NCBI RefSeq assembly: GCF_030272615.1
Contig: NC_081408.1
Span: 401,789,889-401,853,888, forward strand
DNA from: Cryptomeria japonica
Lineage: Eukaryota; Streptophyta; Pinopsida; Cupressales; Cupressaceae
DNA length: 64,000 nucleotides
Reading direction: 5' to 3'
Numbering within the stretch: the first letter of the stretch is position 1; the number at the start of each line of letters is the position of its first letter. Both the position numbers and the translations under genes were made by a program. Shown here piece after piece: positions 1 to 10,728 of the stretch. The notes beneath the pieces were generated by a model that was not told the origin of the DNA, searched no databases, and saw only the letters and a list, made by a program, of their open reading frames with translations.

Positions 1-202
1 TCAAAATGATATTCTTGGAAATGATTCAATTAATTAAATGAATATTTAATTAATATTGAGTAATTTATTTGCCATGTGATTTTTGATGATTAAAGAATTA
101 ATAATGTGCTCAAGGTTGATTTAATTGCCTTTGTTTAGGACCTTGGTGATGTTGTCAAGATTAGGGGTCCATGGTTGAGATGACCATTTTTAGGGTATTA
201 CA
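1..202 (-). repeat. Element C 3' LTR, partial
   Basis: Bases 1-202 match 28493-28695 almost base for base and both end GGGTATTACA. On the minus strand the LTR begins TGTAATACCC. The rest of this LTR is left of the window. A polypurine tract follows directly, which fixes it as the 3' LTR of a minus-strand element. Confidence 0.9.
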
Positions 203-216
203 TTTGCCCCTCTTTG
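203..216 (-). other. Element C polypurine tract
   Basis: The plus strand reads TTTGCCCCTCTTTG just inside the LTR end, so the minus strand reads CAAAGAGGGGCAAA. This is the expected primer for plus-strand DNA synthesis. The same tract and similar following sequence occur at 63634 in element K. Confidence 0.8.
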
Positions 217-1380
217 AATTAATGTGCGAGCAGCGCGTTGGTTCAAAGAATATGTGATGTCTAGGAGATACCAGTTCTGAACTTGATTGATCACGAACTA
301 GATGAAGAGAAAGGTGTTTAGCTTGATTCGAAGTGACAAAGCTGAATGAAGTATGATTAAAGCGATACCATTCCTGAACTTGATTGAACTTAGGAACGAT
401 AGAAAACAAAAGATACTGAACTTGAACTTGATTGATCAAGAAGCGGATCTTATTGATCTAGAACTTGATTGATCTAGACACAGTGAGTGATGATTAAAAA
501 TCGATCTTGAACTTGATTGATCAAGACATGATGAAGATAAACTATCCAACTTGATCAAGAAATGAATACTGAACACTTGTTTAGATTGAGTGTGATCAAA
601 GATACTCTTTAAAATTTTGATTAAGTTTAAACGAATAATCAACTTGATGTAAAGCGATGAAACTGATTAACGCTAAGAGATTGATTCAGATGAAAGACAA
701 ATATCAGCTTGATTTGAAGCGATGAAACTGATATGCCCCTAGCGATTGATTCGATTAAGATAATCGAGAGATCTCAACTTGATGTGAAGCGATGAAGGTG
801 AGATGCCCCTTTAGCAATAAGAATTGATTGATTTTCTTTAGAAGATTTTGCTTGACTTTTGATGAAGATTTGAAAAATTTCTTGACATGTGAGATGTGAG
901 GTCATAAGGTCGTGAGTATGCCCCCTCGGGAGCAAAATAAAAAAATAGCGAGGGTACTTGATTATAGGCAATGGTGTGGTGAAAATAAGTTATTTGAGCA
1001 CAAATTGATTCTGAGGAATATTTGAAAAATTCGGTGTTGATTGATGAGATTAAGCATAGAGTTGATCGTAAAATTGATGTGTAGAATTGAAATTGATATT
1101 CAACGTTGAAATTGAGCGCAATTTGAAGAAAAAATGAGCATTTGATGAAAAGAACACTAAGTGGTCCAAATTGTGAAATTGACTAGAAAAATAATCTCAA
1201 ATTTTGATTTCGATCCCGAAAATGGAATGAGGACGGTCAAATTAGCTAAGGGTATAATTTTCATGTCCATCGGAGCAAGTTGAAAAATTAGGGTTATGGC
1301 TATATATGGGACAAAAGTGTCATTTTCAAATCATTTTAACCCTCCAAGTTTGAAAATTCAAAAAGCCTTCTGTGAAGAAA
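217..1380 (-). other. Element C 3' region rich in AACTTGATTGATC repeats, no gene
   Basis: No coding region was recognised. From about 270 to 800 the phrase AACTTGATTGATC or close variants (AACTTGATGTGAAGCGATGA) recurs many times in loose tandem order, alternating with runs that resemble GATGAAACTGA. The stretch around 920 (ATGCCCCCTCGGGAG) resembles 63724-63738 in element K, so the 3' regions of the two Tat elements are related. Short ORFs here are shadows of the repeats. Confidence 0.55.
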
Positions 1381-3789
1381 ATGGTGGTCCCTACTCGTAC
1401 ACATCGATTCGAGCATCAGAGACGTCATAATAGACCCCGAAACTATGAGCCAACGGTAAGTGATCGATCTTAAGCCTCTTTATGTTTTCAATTTTGATTT
1501 TTTTTGCTCATTTTTCAAGTTTTTCGCATGTTTGGGGTCGGGTTTCATGTTTTATCGTACGAGACAAGATTCTATCTCATACGAGTAACTTTTAAAATTT
1601 CTTTTTTCATTTAAGGTCATTAGAATTGTCATTCAAACCTTACCCTCGTATCGTACGATAGGTCTATAAAAATACCATTTTGTCGTGCAGGGTCTTATAG
1701 TTTGTCGTTTGGGAACTTTTTATCATATGACAGCTATTCCTGACTCGTACGAGATGCTTCTCCTCTGTGTTTTGTTGTTCGGGAGACAATGAGCATTTTT
1801 GAAGGTCTAAACTTGAAAATTTGATTTTGCAGTTGACTTTGTTGGACTTGCATGATGTTTTACTTCTCTTGTAGGCTCATTTGGAATGTTTTCTGATGCT
1901 TTGTTGTTGGGTTTTTGCAGGTTTGATTACCTCTTGTGCTCTTTAGATGCGTATATACTCCCACTATGGCATTAGTACAACATTTATCTGAGGTTGAGTA
2001 GGCTCAGGTTGATTTATGTGGTTTCACTCATCTTCTTGGTTTACCAGATATCCATGTGAATCACAGAATGCTCACAGCATTGGTAGAGCATTTCCATTCA
2101 AAGCATAACACATTTCATTTGCCGGTGGGGGAGTTGACTATCACTCCCGAGGATGTATATAGGATCCTCCGTATCCCTTTTGCTGGGGATAAGGTGGATT
2201 ATGATTCAGGACACCTCCCAGGATTACAGGCGGTGAGGCATGTGTTCAGGGATCTTGACATTTTGACCCGTTCCATTAGTTGGGACATATTGATGAGTAG
2301 ATATAGCGAGGAGTTTCCTCTGGCGTGTGTTCTAGCAGGATTTATTGGTTGTTTTCTGATGCCAGATAGAGGGCAGCAGGGTTTCCAGTGTGGTTAGGGC
2401 AGGATGTTGATGAGATTGATGGAGACCCCTCAGAGGCTTGGCTGGGGTTCTCGCTTGCTAGCTCACATGTATCACGAGATGCATGAGATTGTATATAGAG
2501 ATGGCAAGAGCATGGCCGCAGGTGTATATATTTTACAGGTTTGGGCTTGGGAGCATCTTCTCATTTGTTGGCCTATTGTAGATGATAGTAGAGAGCTTGG
2601 GTAGCCAATTATATACAGGTATGCCAGTTATATTACAAAACCCCATTTGGGCAAGACAGATTTTTGGCAGCGACAGCTTGATGACCTGATAGCCGTAGTA
2701 TGGAGACCATACAGGGGCTTAGAGCCATGGGATGACTGGCGGCTGGTTCATAGAGATCTTTTTGTTACTCACCCACTTATTAGGAGATCGCATACTATTA
2801 TTGAGCGGTTCATTGTTTCTCAAGTGATGAGGTAGTATGGCCGGCCACAGGGGATCTCGCAGGAGTATACAACTTATGCGCGTTAAGGAGAGACATGGAT
2901 GGTCTCCATGGTTGTCTTATGCTTTGGCTATGGAGGAGCTGACTGGTCTACAATGCCTTAGGTGGGATTATATGGATGATGTTGTGGATGCGGGGGTATT
3001 GCCCCAGTACAGAGATTGGTTCCAGCAACATCCTTTTCCTAGGTTTACAGATCCGGGTGAGCAGGTGCCTCAGATAGAGGATATTGAGGATGATGCTCCC
3101 GCACCAGAACAGGGATAGGGTCAGAGGCAGGGCCAGAGATAGGGACAAGATCAGAGAGCCGAGGCTCCTAGGCGGACAGGTGGTGATCCTGGTGCTAGTA
3201 GCAGCAGGGTTCTAGCTGAGGGTGGACAACAGAGGGGTGAGGGCGGATCCCTTGGGCAATTAGGAGTGAGATTGGGCAGAGATGAGGAGGAGTGAGCACC
3301 TTTGAGATAGGTCTGTCAGCGACGAGAGGAGTAGGGTGGTACTGGAGGTGGAGATGGGGGTGGAGAGCCTGCAAGAGAGCAGGGGACAGACGCAGGGCGA
3401 TCAATGAGAGCACGTCTTGCAGAGCTATAGTCATAGTTGACAGTGGCTCAGACTTAGCTGGCAGAGTGAGACTGGTAGCTTGCAGAGGTGAGGGACGAGC
3501 AATATCGTCAGCTTATGGAGCTGAGGGCAGAGCGTGATTAGCAGAGCACTATCGTCACCTTGTGGCAATGAGAGTGGAGCGAGACACTCTCCAATAGGCA
3601 GTTTTGCATTAGAACAGCAGGGCAACCTACTATGTTGCAGCATACAACATGGCAGTTCCAGTAGCGCAGCAGGTGATCCCTTATTCATAGTATATGGCAC
3701 GTTCAGAGGGAGCTCGTGTACCTTGATAGGATGCTAGTCATCAAGCCCCTCCTCCTCCACTAGGCGATGAGGGAGAGGCCCATAGTTAG
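1381..3789 (+). pseudogene. Antisense plant mobile domain (PMD) gene in element C, with intron
   Basis: A plus-strand gene opposite to C. Exon 1 (1381-1455) starts MVVPTRTHRFEHQRR and ends at GTAAGT; exon 2 resumes after TTTTTGCAG at 1921 in phase. The protein then contains HRMLTALVEHF, TFHLPVGELTITPEDV, GWGSRLLAHMYHEMHE, LQVWAWEHLL and VVWRPYRGLEPWDDW, in the order typical of the plant mobile domain (aminotransferase-like PMD family). A tail rich in Gln, Arg and Glu runs to a stop at 3787-3789. Same-frame stops occur at 1924 (TGA), 1999, 2395, 2602 and 2833 (TAG), and the frame shifts near 2875, so it is a pseudogene here. PMD proteins are known both as host genes affecting TE silencing and as passengers in transposons; antisense extra ORFs have been described in Tat elements. 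Function in this element is not known. Confidence 0.8.
1456..1920 (+). other. Predicted intron of the antisense PMD gene
   Basis: The donor GTAAGT follows codon 25 of exon 1 exactly at a codon boundary. The acceptor is a T-rich run ending GGTTTTTGCAG, and the codon phase of exon 2 then matches the PMD reading frame. The 465-base interval is T-rich and has stops in all frames. Splicing itself is inferred. Confidence 0.6.
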
Positions 3790-3900
3790 ATATTCTTTTT
3801 TTGTAGCTCGGATATTTTTTGTAGACACACCCATTTTATTGTAGCCTATATGATTCTTGCTCCGATGGGAGTTTGTATATGTCATTCGACATTATTTTGT

Positions 3901-3983
<83 letters not shown>
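3901..3983. repeat. (CA)n(TA)n microsatellite
   Basis: About six CA units run directly into about 36 TA units. It lies just downstream of the PMD pseudogene in the 3' region of element C. Confidence 0.95.
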
Positions 3984-3985
<2 letters not shown>

Positions 3986-5404
3986 AGATCCGATTTGACT
4001 TCATCGTACTTGTGTTGATTCGTTTATGAGATGTTTTCTCTATGCTTTATTCTATATGTATGCATTTCTTTTCAATATGAATGTATGTAATGCAAATGAT
4101 TATGAATGTCTATTTTTGTTTCTTTTCATATGCAAATAAATGAATGAGTATGAGTAATATGAAATGTATGAATCTATATTAAAAATGTTTATGTATGCAG
4201 CTAAACATCTCAAAACACAAATACTCGATCGAAGAAATGATGATAAGTAGACCACTTAGCGTAAGAAATGATGATGCTTTCACCTCTCATTCAGAAGATA
4301 AAAATATTATTACCATACCGAAATCACTCTAAATTCACAAAAATGCAGAATGATATGCAAAATGATATGCAAAATGCAACCTAAACCTAGTCACTGGATT
4401 TAAAATAGTTAAGATTCATCACCGAGCATAACGAACACAACAGACAAGTTAGAGTTCCTTTCTTTTTCAATGTGCAATATGTATTATCTTGTCCGCAATG
4501 ACCCTTTTTTCGTTCATATCCTTGGATAGATTTTGCAGGGACCCAAATTGCATCATAAAGAAATTCCCTCAAAACAAACAAAGAAATGATATGGACCTCC
4601 CTGTAGCATACAAATAAGCGGAGTCGAGGTATGTGAGGCAATTTCACCTTGATGTGAAGGCTCTTATCACAGACACCCAACTAATTTAGATGTTTCCAGA
4701 TCATCGGAATCATTCCTACAAGCAGAAAATAAAGAAAATATTATGCCCCCAATCCTTGCTCCTCTTAGTCACAATAGACTTCCTCGAGTTACTCAGAGGG
4801 ATAATAATCAAAAACCAATATAAAAGACAACATACAAAGAAAATTTTCATTCATAGCTCAAATTATTTAGTGATTGTTTTCCGTTATGTTGTTTTGCTTG
4901 TTTACTCAGTGATAAAAACTCTTTGGTAGTTAGGAGACAGGTGACTGACTCAGAGTGGACGACCAGGATTCACTGACGGAAAGATGACTTGGTTGACACT
5001 GCTTAGGATATGTGAATTGCTCTGTCAAGTAACCTAAGACTAGGACGCTGATTAGTTTCAAGTCATGAGGGTTCCAACGAACCAGGATGTCACGAAAGTG
5101 ACTGAAAAATATGTACAAGTGAAAGCAGAGATGCATGAAAATGGGAAATGCCAACGTTGCATTGATAGATGGAGCGCTTGAGTACAAGAGGTGCCTGTTT
5201 GCCAGGTTTTCACCTGCTTGGCAGAGATTCATTTTTTTTTTACCAAGGTGCCTGTTTACCAGGTTTTCACCAGGGCATTTTCTCTCTTTATATATTTCTT
5301 TTTCTTTTTCTTTTCTATTTTTTTTGTATTTTATGACTTTTTTGATTTTTTTGATTTTTTTTCAAGACTTTTTCCAGCTGTACATGTTGGTGGCACAGAG
5401 AATG
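3984..5404 (-). other. Element C post-pol region, no recognised gene
   Basis: No gene recognised. A minus-strand open stretch of 97 codons (4387-4680) gives a protein with no familiar motif and may be chance. Between 5228 and 5370 the plus strand is very T-rich. The phrase GGTGCCTGTTT(G/A)CCAGGTTTTCACC occurs twice (about 5190 and 5250). The integrase stop codon lies at the right edge. Confidence 0.5.
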
Positions 5405-6680
5405 CTAAGCAAAGAATTTATTCAAGTGGATGGTGTTAATCGGTTCACGAAGGTGTTCTCCTTCCAAATTTGAGAGTTGATAGGCACTAGAGCTGAATAC
5501 TGCAGTAACGATGTAGGGACCCAGCCAGTTGGGTTCAAACTTCCCTTTGTTGTCTCGAAACTGTTGATTTTTAGGATTTCCTCTTAAAACTAGGTCACCA
5601 ACTGAAATTCTCTTTGTCTAACTTTCTTGCTATATCCTCTGGACATTCTCTTCTGATATACTCTGAGATGATCAAACACCACTTGCCGACGCTCATCCAG
5701 CAATTCGAGTTCTTGCAATCTAGATATTCTATGATCTTCACCAGTAACAAGACCTTGCAAAGAAACTCTTAAAGATGGTATTTCTACTTCAATAGCTAAT
5801 ACTGCTTCAGAACCATACACCTAAGAGAAAGGTGTCTAATACTTGTTCTGTAAGCCCATAGTGCAGGATTGAGCTGCAGATGCCAATCCTTCCTAGATTT
5901 GTTCACTATTCTGTGCAAGATAGTCAGTAGGTTTTTGTAAGATGCCTCAGCTTGCCCATTACCTTGAGGGTAATATACTGATGACCAGTGTTGTTTAATT
6001 TTGAATTTCTCACAAAGCTTGTCCAGATCTTTATTCTTAAACTGTCCTCTATTATCAGTCATGATGGGCGAAGGTATCCCATACCTGCAGATGATATAGT
6101 TTAGGATGAACAAGGCAACTTGTTTACCGGTTGCTTTGATGAGCGGAACCGCCTCTACCCACTTGGTGAAATACTCAATGATAGTTATGATGAATTTATG
6201 TCCATTGGATGAAGCAGGATATATCTGACCAATGAGATCAAAGGCTCATTGCTGAAAAGGCCAGTGTGTAATAAATGGTAAAATGTCCCTTGCCAGGGCA
6301 TGTATGAGATTTCCATGAAGCTAACATTTCTCACAAGTCTTAGCAAATTTGATGGCATCTTTTTCCATGTCTGGCCAGTAGTAGCCAGCCCGTAGTAGTT
6401 TTCGAGCTAAAGTAAGACCATTTTAATGAGATTCACAAATACCTTCATGAACTTCCGATAATGCACATTTAGATTCTTCAGTTTCTAGACATCTAAGCAA
6501 TGTACCATCCAAACCTTGTCTAAATAAATCGTTAGCTATGATTACATACCGTGAAGCGTTTCGAGTTAGGTTTCTTTTCTCATTTCGGGTAAGATTTCCA
6601 GGGATAATTTGGTCGCATAGATAAGAGTAGATGTGGTTGTATCGGGATGAGTCATGTCCAATAATAGAACAAACTATTTG
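5405..6680 (-). pseudogene. Element C integrase
   Basis: This is the C-terminal third of pol. Reading on the minus strand from the edge of insertion D, it shows an HHCC zinc-binding region (VHEGICESH then KTCEKC), then the catalytic core with FDLIG, MTDNRGQF and GNGQAEAS supplying the D, D and E positions, and a C-terminal part with NPKNQQFRDN, KFEPNWLGPY and a terminal NTIHLNKFFA before a TAG at 5405-5407. The last part is the GPY/F-type module usual in Ty3/gypsy integrases. In-frame stops follow the second His (in ESH*NG) and the CEKC motif, and there is a frame change near 5815. The 5' side of the ORF continues at 18705 on the far side of insertion D. Confidence 0.85.
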
Positions 6681-7059
6681 TGTAATGCCCTGCCAGGAAA
6701 CCCCGAAGGGTTAAAGCTAAAACACTCAAATGGAGTGCAAATATATATATATATATATATATATATTAATAATAATAAGACACAACACTAAGATACATTG
6801 GAGTTATCTAACGCTTAGATAACATAGCGGAAGACTAGACGAACCTAAGGAGTTTCCCAACGTGATTACGTAACTTAACACCTAACTCAACTCGCAACAT
6901 TTGATCCAATTAAGAAGGATATCTTAATTACATGTTATTACTGGAAACATGGATATAATTTGTTCAGTGAATTAACATTATAGAATTTAGGAAGCGTTCA
7001 TCTATTATTGTTGAAGATGAGGCTAACATGAGGAGATTTACCCATAGAAGTTAAAACAT

Positions 7060-7595
7060 AGATCACATGTAAATTCATCCATTAAGGTAAAAATATGGTT
7101 AACTTGACGAGCCCATCCATTTTAGTTACAATATATCTAATATAACGAAGTTCGTTTATTAAGGTTAAAATGTACATAACCAAATGGGTTCATCCATTAT
7201 AGTTAAGACATAGTTAATAAGGTGAAGTTCATTTATTTAGGTTGAAATGTAAATAACCAATGAGTTCACCCATTATAGTTAAAGTAGTTGCTAAGAAGAT
7301 GAAGTTCATTTATTAAAGATAAAATGTAAATATCCAAACAAGTTCATCCATTACAATTGAAATATAGCTAATAAAATGAAGTTCATTTGTTAAGGTTAAA
7401 ATGTAAATAGCCAAATGAGTTCATCCATTGTAGTTAACATATTGCTAAGAAGATGAAGTTCATTTATTAAGGTTAAAATGTAAATAGCCAAATGAGTTCA
7501 TCCTTTGTAGTTAAAATATTGCTAAGAAGATGAAGTTCATTTATTAAGGTTAAAATGTAAATAACCAAATGAGTTCATCCATTATATTTGTTATC
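7060..7595. repeat. Minisatellite, unit about 76 bp
   Basis: About seven imperfect copies of a unit containing AAGTTCATTTATTAAGG, AAAATGTAAATA(G/A)CCAAA and GAGTTCATCCATT. The last three copies (from about 7380) are the most alike; earlier ones are more diverged. It lies in the left part of D. Confidence 0.85.
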
Positions 7596-8431
7596 AATTC
7601 ATTACATTCAATTTTGCATTAAAATCATACCATGCATCTTGTTCCAAAACGCTCTAATATCATCATAACTATGAGGTCTTTTCATGCATACTTATTTTCA
7701 TTAACATTAACAGAGTACATTCCTTCATGATCCATTTATTGCATTTAAAATACGACTACATACATGCATTACGATAACTCTCATCTAACCCACTTATACA
7801 TTCTATCAAAATGCCATCCATACATGCTAACACTAACCAAGAAACATAAGAACAAAAGCATCACATTACACCAAGATGGTATCGGAGTTCACCCCTAGTG
7901 GGCTACATCTTCGGGTCTGCTCAACTGCAAGACCCCTCTGATCATTTAAATAAGTTGAGGTTACATAAGGTTCATGTCATTTACATTCCTGCCTTTTAGG
8001 CGAACACAACCAATATACAAACGACCACTTCGGTCAATAAATCCTAAATGATCCCTACATAGAAACGGATCCAACTAAGCATATTAAAAGCTAATACAAA
8101 GGTCTCTTGTCTAACGGTACTCTAACTAGGGACCTGACCAACTATGGCCAACCACAAACCAGCCAGACAATAGGGTCCAAACAACATATCCAGGCCTTGC
8201 CATTATTTTAAACAAAAGCAAATACAAAAATTTAACTTGCATAGGCAATAACCGGAAATGGGCAATCTTCTTTCCTACTGGTTTAAACAGTAAAAGTTGA
8301 TCAAGTTTTTTAAACGTTCTAAGTTTTCCAAATACATTAACAGAAAATCACAATTACAAGGTGAATACAATGCCACAATTGCAATATTACCATTTGTCTA
8401 ATTCTCATTACAGAGGGAAAGTATATCTTAT
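7596..8431. other. Left part of D, no gene
   Basis: AT-rich sequence between the minisatellite and the insertion site of E. No coding region, repeat array or RNA gene was seen. The last five bases CTTAT are duplicated after E. Confidence 0.6.
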
Positions 8432-8602
8432 TGTAGCGTCCTAAAATTGCGACACTTGCAATTTTGACTGCATTTGGGTCTTCACGATGGCGATGCAACA
8501 TAGAACCTGAATGGAGACCCCGAAACTTGTTCATGACATCAAAAACTGCATTTTTCAGCACCCTGGCCTGATCCTCCTTGCACCCTGCTGCCCCTGGAGC
8601 TG

Positions 8603-8691
8603 GGACCATGGCGCCCAGCGCCCTGGTCCTTTAGGACTAGGGCACCTAGTGCCCTGGTCCCTGAGGACCATGGCGCCCAGCGCCCTGGTCT
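8603..8691 (+). promoter_or_regulatory. Palindrome array in U3 of element E
   Basis: Three adjacent units of about 27 bp. Each starts GGACC or GGACT and ends GGTCC, GGTCT or similar, and each folds on itself (arms such as GGACTAGGGC and GCCCTGGTCC). The array is GC-rich in otherwise AT-rich sequence and lies about 125 bp upstream of the TATA box. The same array is in the 3' LTR at 15078-15166. A regulatory role is inferred. Confidence 0.6.
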
Positions 8692-8815
8692 CTGGCCCTA
8701 TTTTTGGGCCCGGTCCCTTTTGGGGCTTCGGGTCTTTAAGTTTGCAAATTGGAAAATAACATTTCCTGGTCGGCCTAAGGTCGGGAAAATCAGTCTTTTA
8801 ACCCTAATTGACAAG

Positions 8816-8823
8816 TATATAAA
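8816..8823 (+). promoter_or_regulatory. TATA box of element E 5' LTR
   Basis: TATATAAA in the context ACAAGTATATAAACTAC, at a position in the LTR that would set the U3/R border shortly downstream. The 3' LTR has the same at 15291-15297 and the related element L has AAGTATAAAAGG at 57902. Confidence 0.65.
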
Positions 8824-9145
8824 CTACATTTCCTCTCCCATTTTGGTAGATGGAAAAAAGGCGGAAATGATATTCAAGCATTCAAGCATTCAAGCATTCA
8901 AGCATTCCTTCAAGCAATTGATCATTCTAAGTCTCCATTCAAGGCTAAGCGTTGCATTCAAGACAAGGATTCAACCATTGAAGAGGAGATCACATACAAC
9001 ATACAACATACTACATACATTACACCTTCGCATGTAAGAATACAAACATTCTTACAACAAGGTTGCAGGTACGCGACTGTAATTGAAGATCTGGAATCCT
9101 TGTGCAGAGACGAACAGATCCACCTTCGTTTCGCGGATTTTTCGG

Positions 9146-10601
9146 AGGACCGTGTGCACGCCGGGTGCCATCGTCCCGTCAACTTTCGCTCAAATTTGCA
9201 GAACAGCACCGTCTCAACATTTTACTGCTAATTCCAGGTCCGCAGCTTCATCCCATATCCCTATCTCTGTTTATAAGTGAATATTTCCTACTTTACATGC
9301 ATTCCTAGTTCAATCTTTCTATCTACATTTCTTTACAAAAGAGGGTATCCTTGATGTCTTAACCCTTGAAACTCATTTAGAATCCAATCTTGCATTGCGT
9401 GGGATTGGATCTTGTGGGTTTCAACCCCTCTTTTGAATGTAAAGTCTCTCCCAAGTGAAAACCATCAACCCTAGTGACTCTCCCTTCTCTCTCCTCGGAG
9501 TTGGGGAGGGGAGAACGACTAGGGTTCGATTTTTCCGCTTTACATTTTGGTGAACCCGACGTGAACATCCTCATTCTGATTATTCATGGTTAGATCTGAA
9601 ATTTTTGCTTTCCTAATTATATTTCCATGTTTGATCTTTTGCAAATTTTAGAGGTTGATTGCATAAAAACCCTAAATTTTCTTTTTAGTAATTAAACTTG
9701 TGAAACGTTTAATTGTTAATGCTTGTTTCAGATCTACCCTTCTATTGCAAATTGTCAATTCATATTTGTGCTTTAATTCTGAAAATTAAGTGGTTAAATG
9801 TCAAAACCCTAATTTTTAAGACCTTCTTGATTCAACCTTTGACTGATAATTTCACTGATCAAAACACCTCCAAATCGGCTGTAACTTTGGATTCCGCAAT
9901 AAAATCACAATATCTTTCATCGCTGGAAATTTGGAAAAAAGTTGCGAGGACCGTGTGCACCCTGAGCGCCATCGTCCCCGACATTTTTTCCGAAATTTCG
10001 GGAGCTAGATCTTACTGTATTTTTCTGCTAAAATCCAGAATTTTGGCTGATTTTATCAATTCTAACACTTTCAAAATTAAAGTCAAAGTTGGTCTAGCGA
10101 TTGCTTGGATTGAGGCTTCTAATCATTCAAAAATTGTTGAAATTAAAATTCATATCAAAATTGTGTTCCTTACAGTCCTAAATCTGAAAAGTGTGTTGGT
10201 ATTCATTCAAAATTTCAGTGCTTTATTCGAATTTTTGCAATTTGTGACTTTTGAAATTAAGTGTTTAATTGCAACAACCTTGATTTCCACTTTCAAATTT
10301 GAATTTTGCATGAAATCGAGTCAACTTTTAAATTTCAAAACTTGCATTGCTTTTAGCATTCCCTCTAAAAATCATAAAATTCAAAATTTCAGTTTCCCTT
10401 TCTTTTTCAAAATTCAAATTTTACATTTTTCAACAATCTTGGTAGGGTTCAATTTCGAGATTGCAACTTTAATTTGGCCTATCTACAGATCGTAAAATCA
10501 CTCAATTTTTTCAGATTAGCTTTAAAATCATCATAACTTTCATCCCTGAAAATTTCGAAAAAAGTTGTGAGGACCGTGTGCACTCCGAGCGCCACGGTCC
10601 C
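9146..10601 (+). repeat. GAGGACCGTGTGCAC motif, three copies (LTR and leader)
   Basis: A 33-bp motif beginning GAGGACCGTGTGCAC and ending in GCCATCGTCCC or a variant occurs at about 9145-9177 (LTR), 9946-9978 and 10569-10601 (leader), and again in the 3' LTR at 15604-15636. The two leader copies sit inside longer imperfect direct repeats (about 9890-10040 and 10515-10680) sharing ATAACTTTCATC-like and ACATTTTTTC(C/T)GAAATTTCG segments. Confidence 0.8.
9548..9566 (+). other. Element E primer binding site
   Basis: TGGTGAACCCGACGTGAAC begins three bases after the LTR end. The matching site in element L at 58760 is TGGTGAACCTGAC. The priming tRNA was not identified. Confidence 0.65.
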
Positions 10602-10728
10602 GGACATTTTTTCTGAAATTTCGAGAGATTGTCCTGATTGTATTTAACAGCTTAAATCTAGGAGATTGGCTGATTTTATTGAAATTTGCTACCTCTAAAA
10701 TTCAAAATCTTCTCTCTCTCTTTAGTGC
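9567..10728 (+). other. Element E leader, no gene
   Basis: A long 5' untranslated region rich in T and AAATTT runs, containing the repeated blocks described above. A 260-codon open stretch (9713-10495) has low-complexity composition, overlaps the repeats and has no counterpart in L, so it is not called as a gene. Confidence 0.6.

Larger units (their letters stand above)
8432..9544 (+). repeat. Element E 5' LTR
   Basis: 1,113 bp from TGTAGCGTCC to CCGCTTTACA. It differs from the 3' LTR by scattered substitutions. The 16-bp length difference is explained by a short repeat: CAAGCATT occurs four times here (8875-8906) and twice in the 3' LTR. It contains a palindrome array, a TATA box and one copy of the GAGGACCGTGTGCAC motif. 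Confidence 0.95.

Noticed and set aside
4387-4680. 97-codon minus-strand open frame after integrase
   Set aside because: Position would suit an extra ORF, but no motif, related copy or start context supports it.
5135-5473. Phe-rich plus-strand open frames resembling membrane proteins
   Set aside because: Caused by a T-rich tract in the 3' region of C; opposite to pol and without motifs.
7060-7595. Possible CRISPR-like array
   Set aside because: Units are contiguous and 76 bp long without unique spacers; it is an ordinary minisatellite in a plant repeat.
8511-9308. Several 65-105 codon open frames in both LTRs of E
   Set aside because: They lie in LTR regulatory sequence, include the palindrome array, and differ in frame between the LTRs.
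9713-10495. 260-codon plus-strand open frame in the leader of E
   Set aside because: AT-rich low-complexity composition, overlaps the repeated leader blocks, and is not kept in L.
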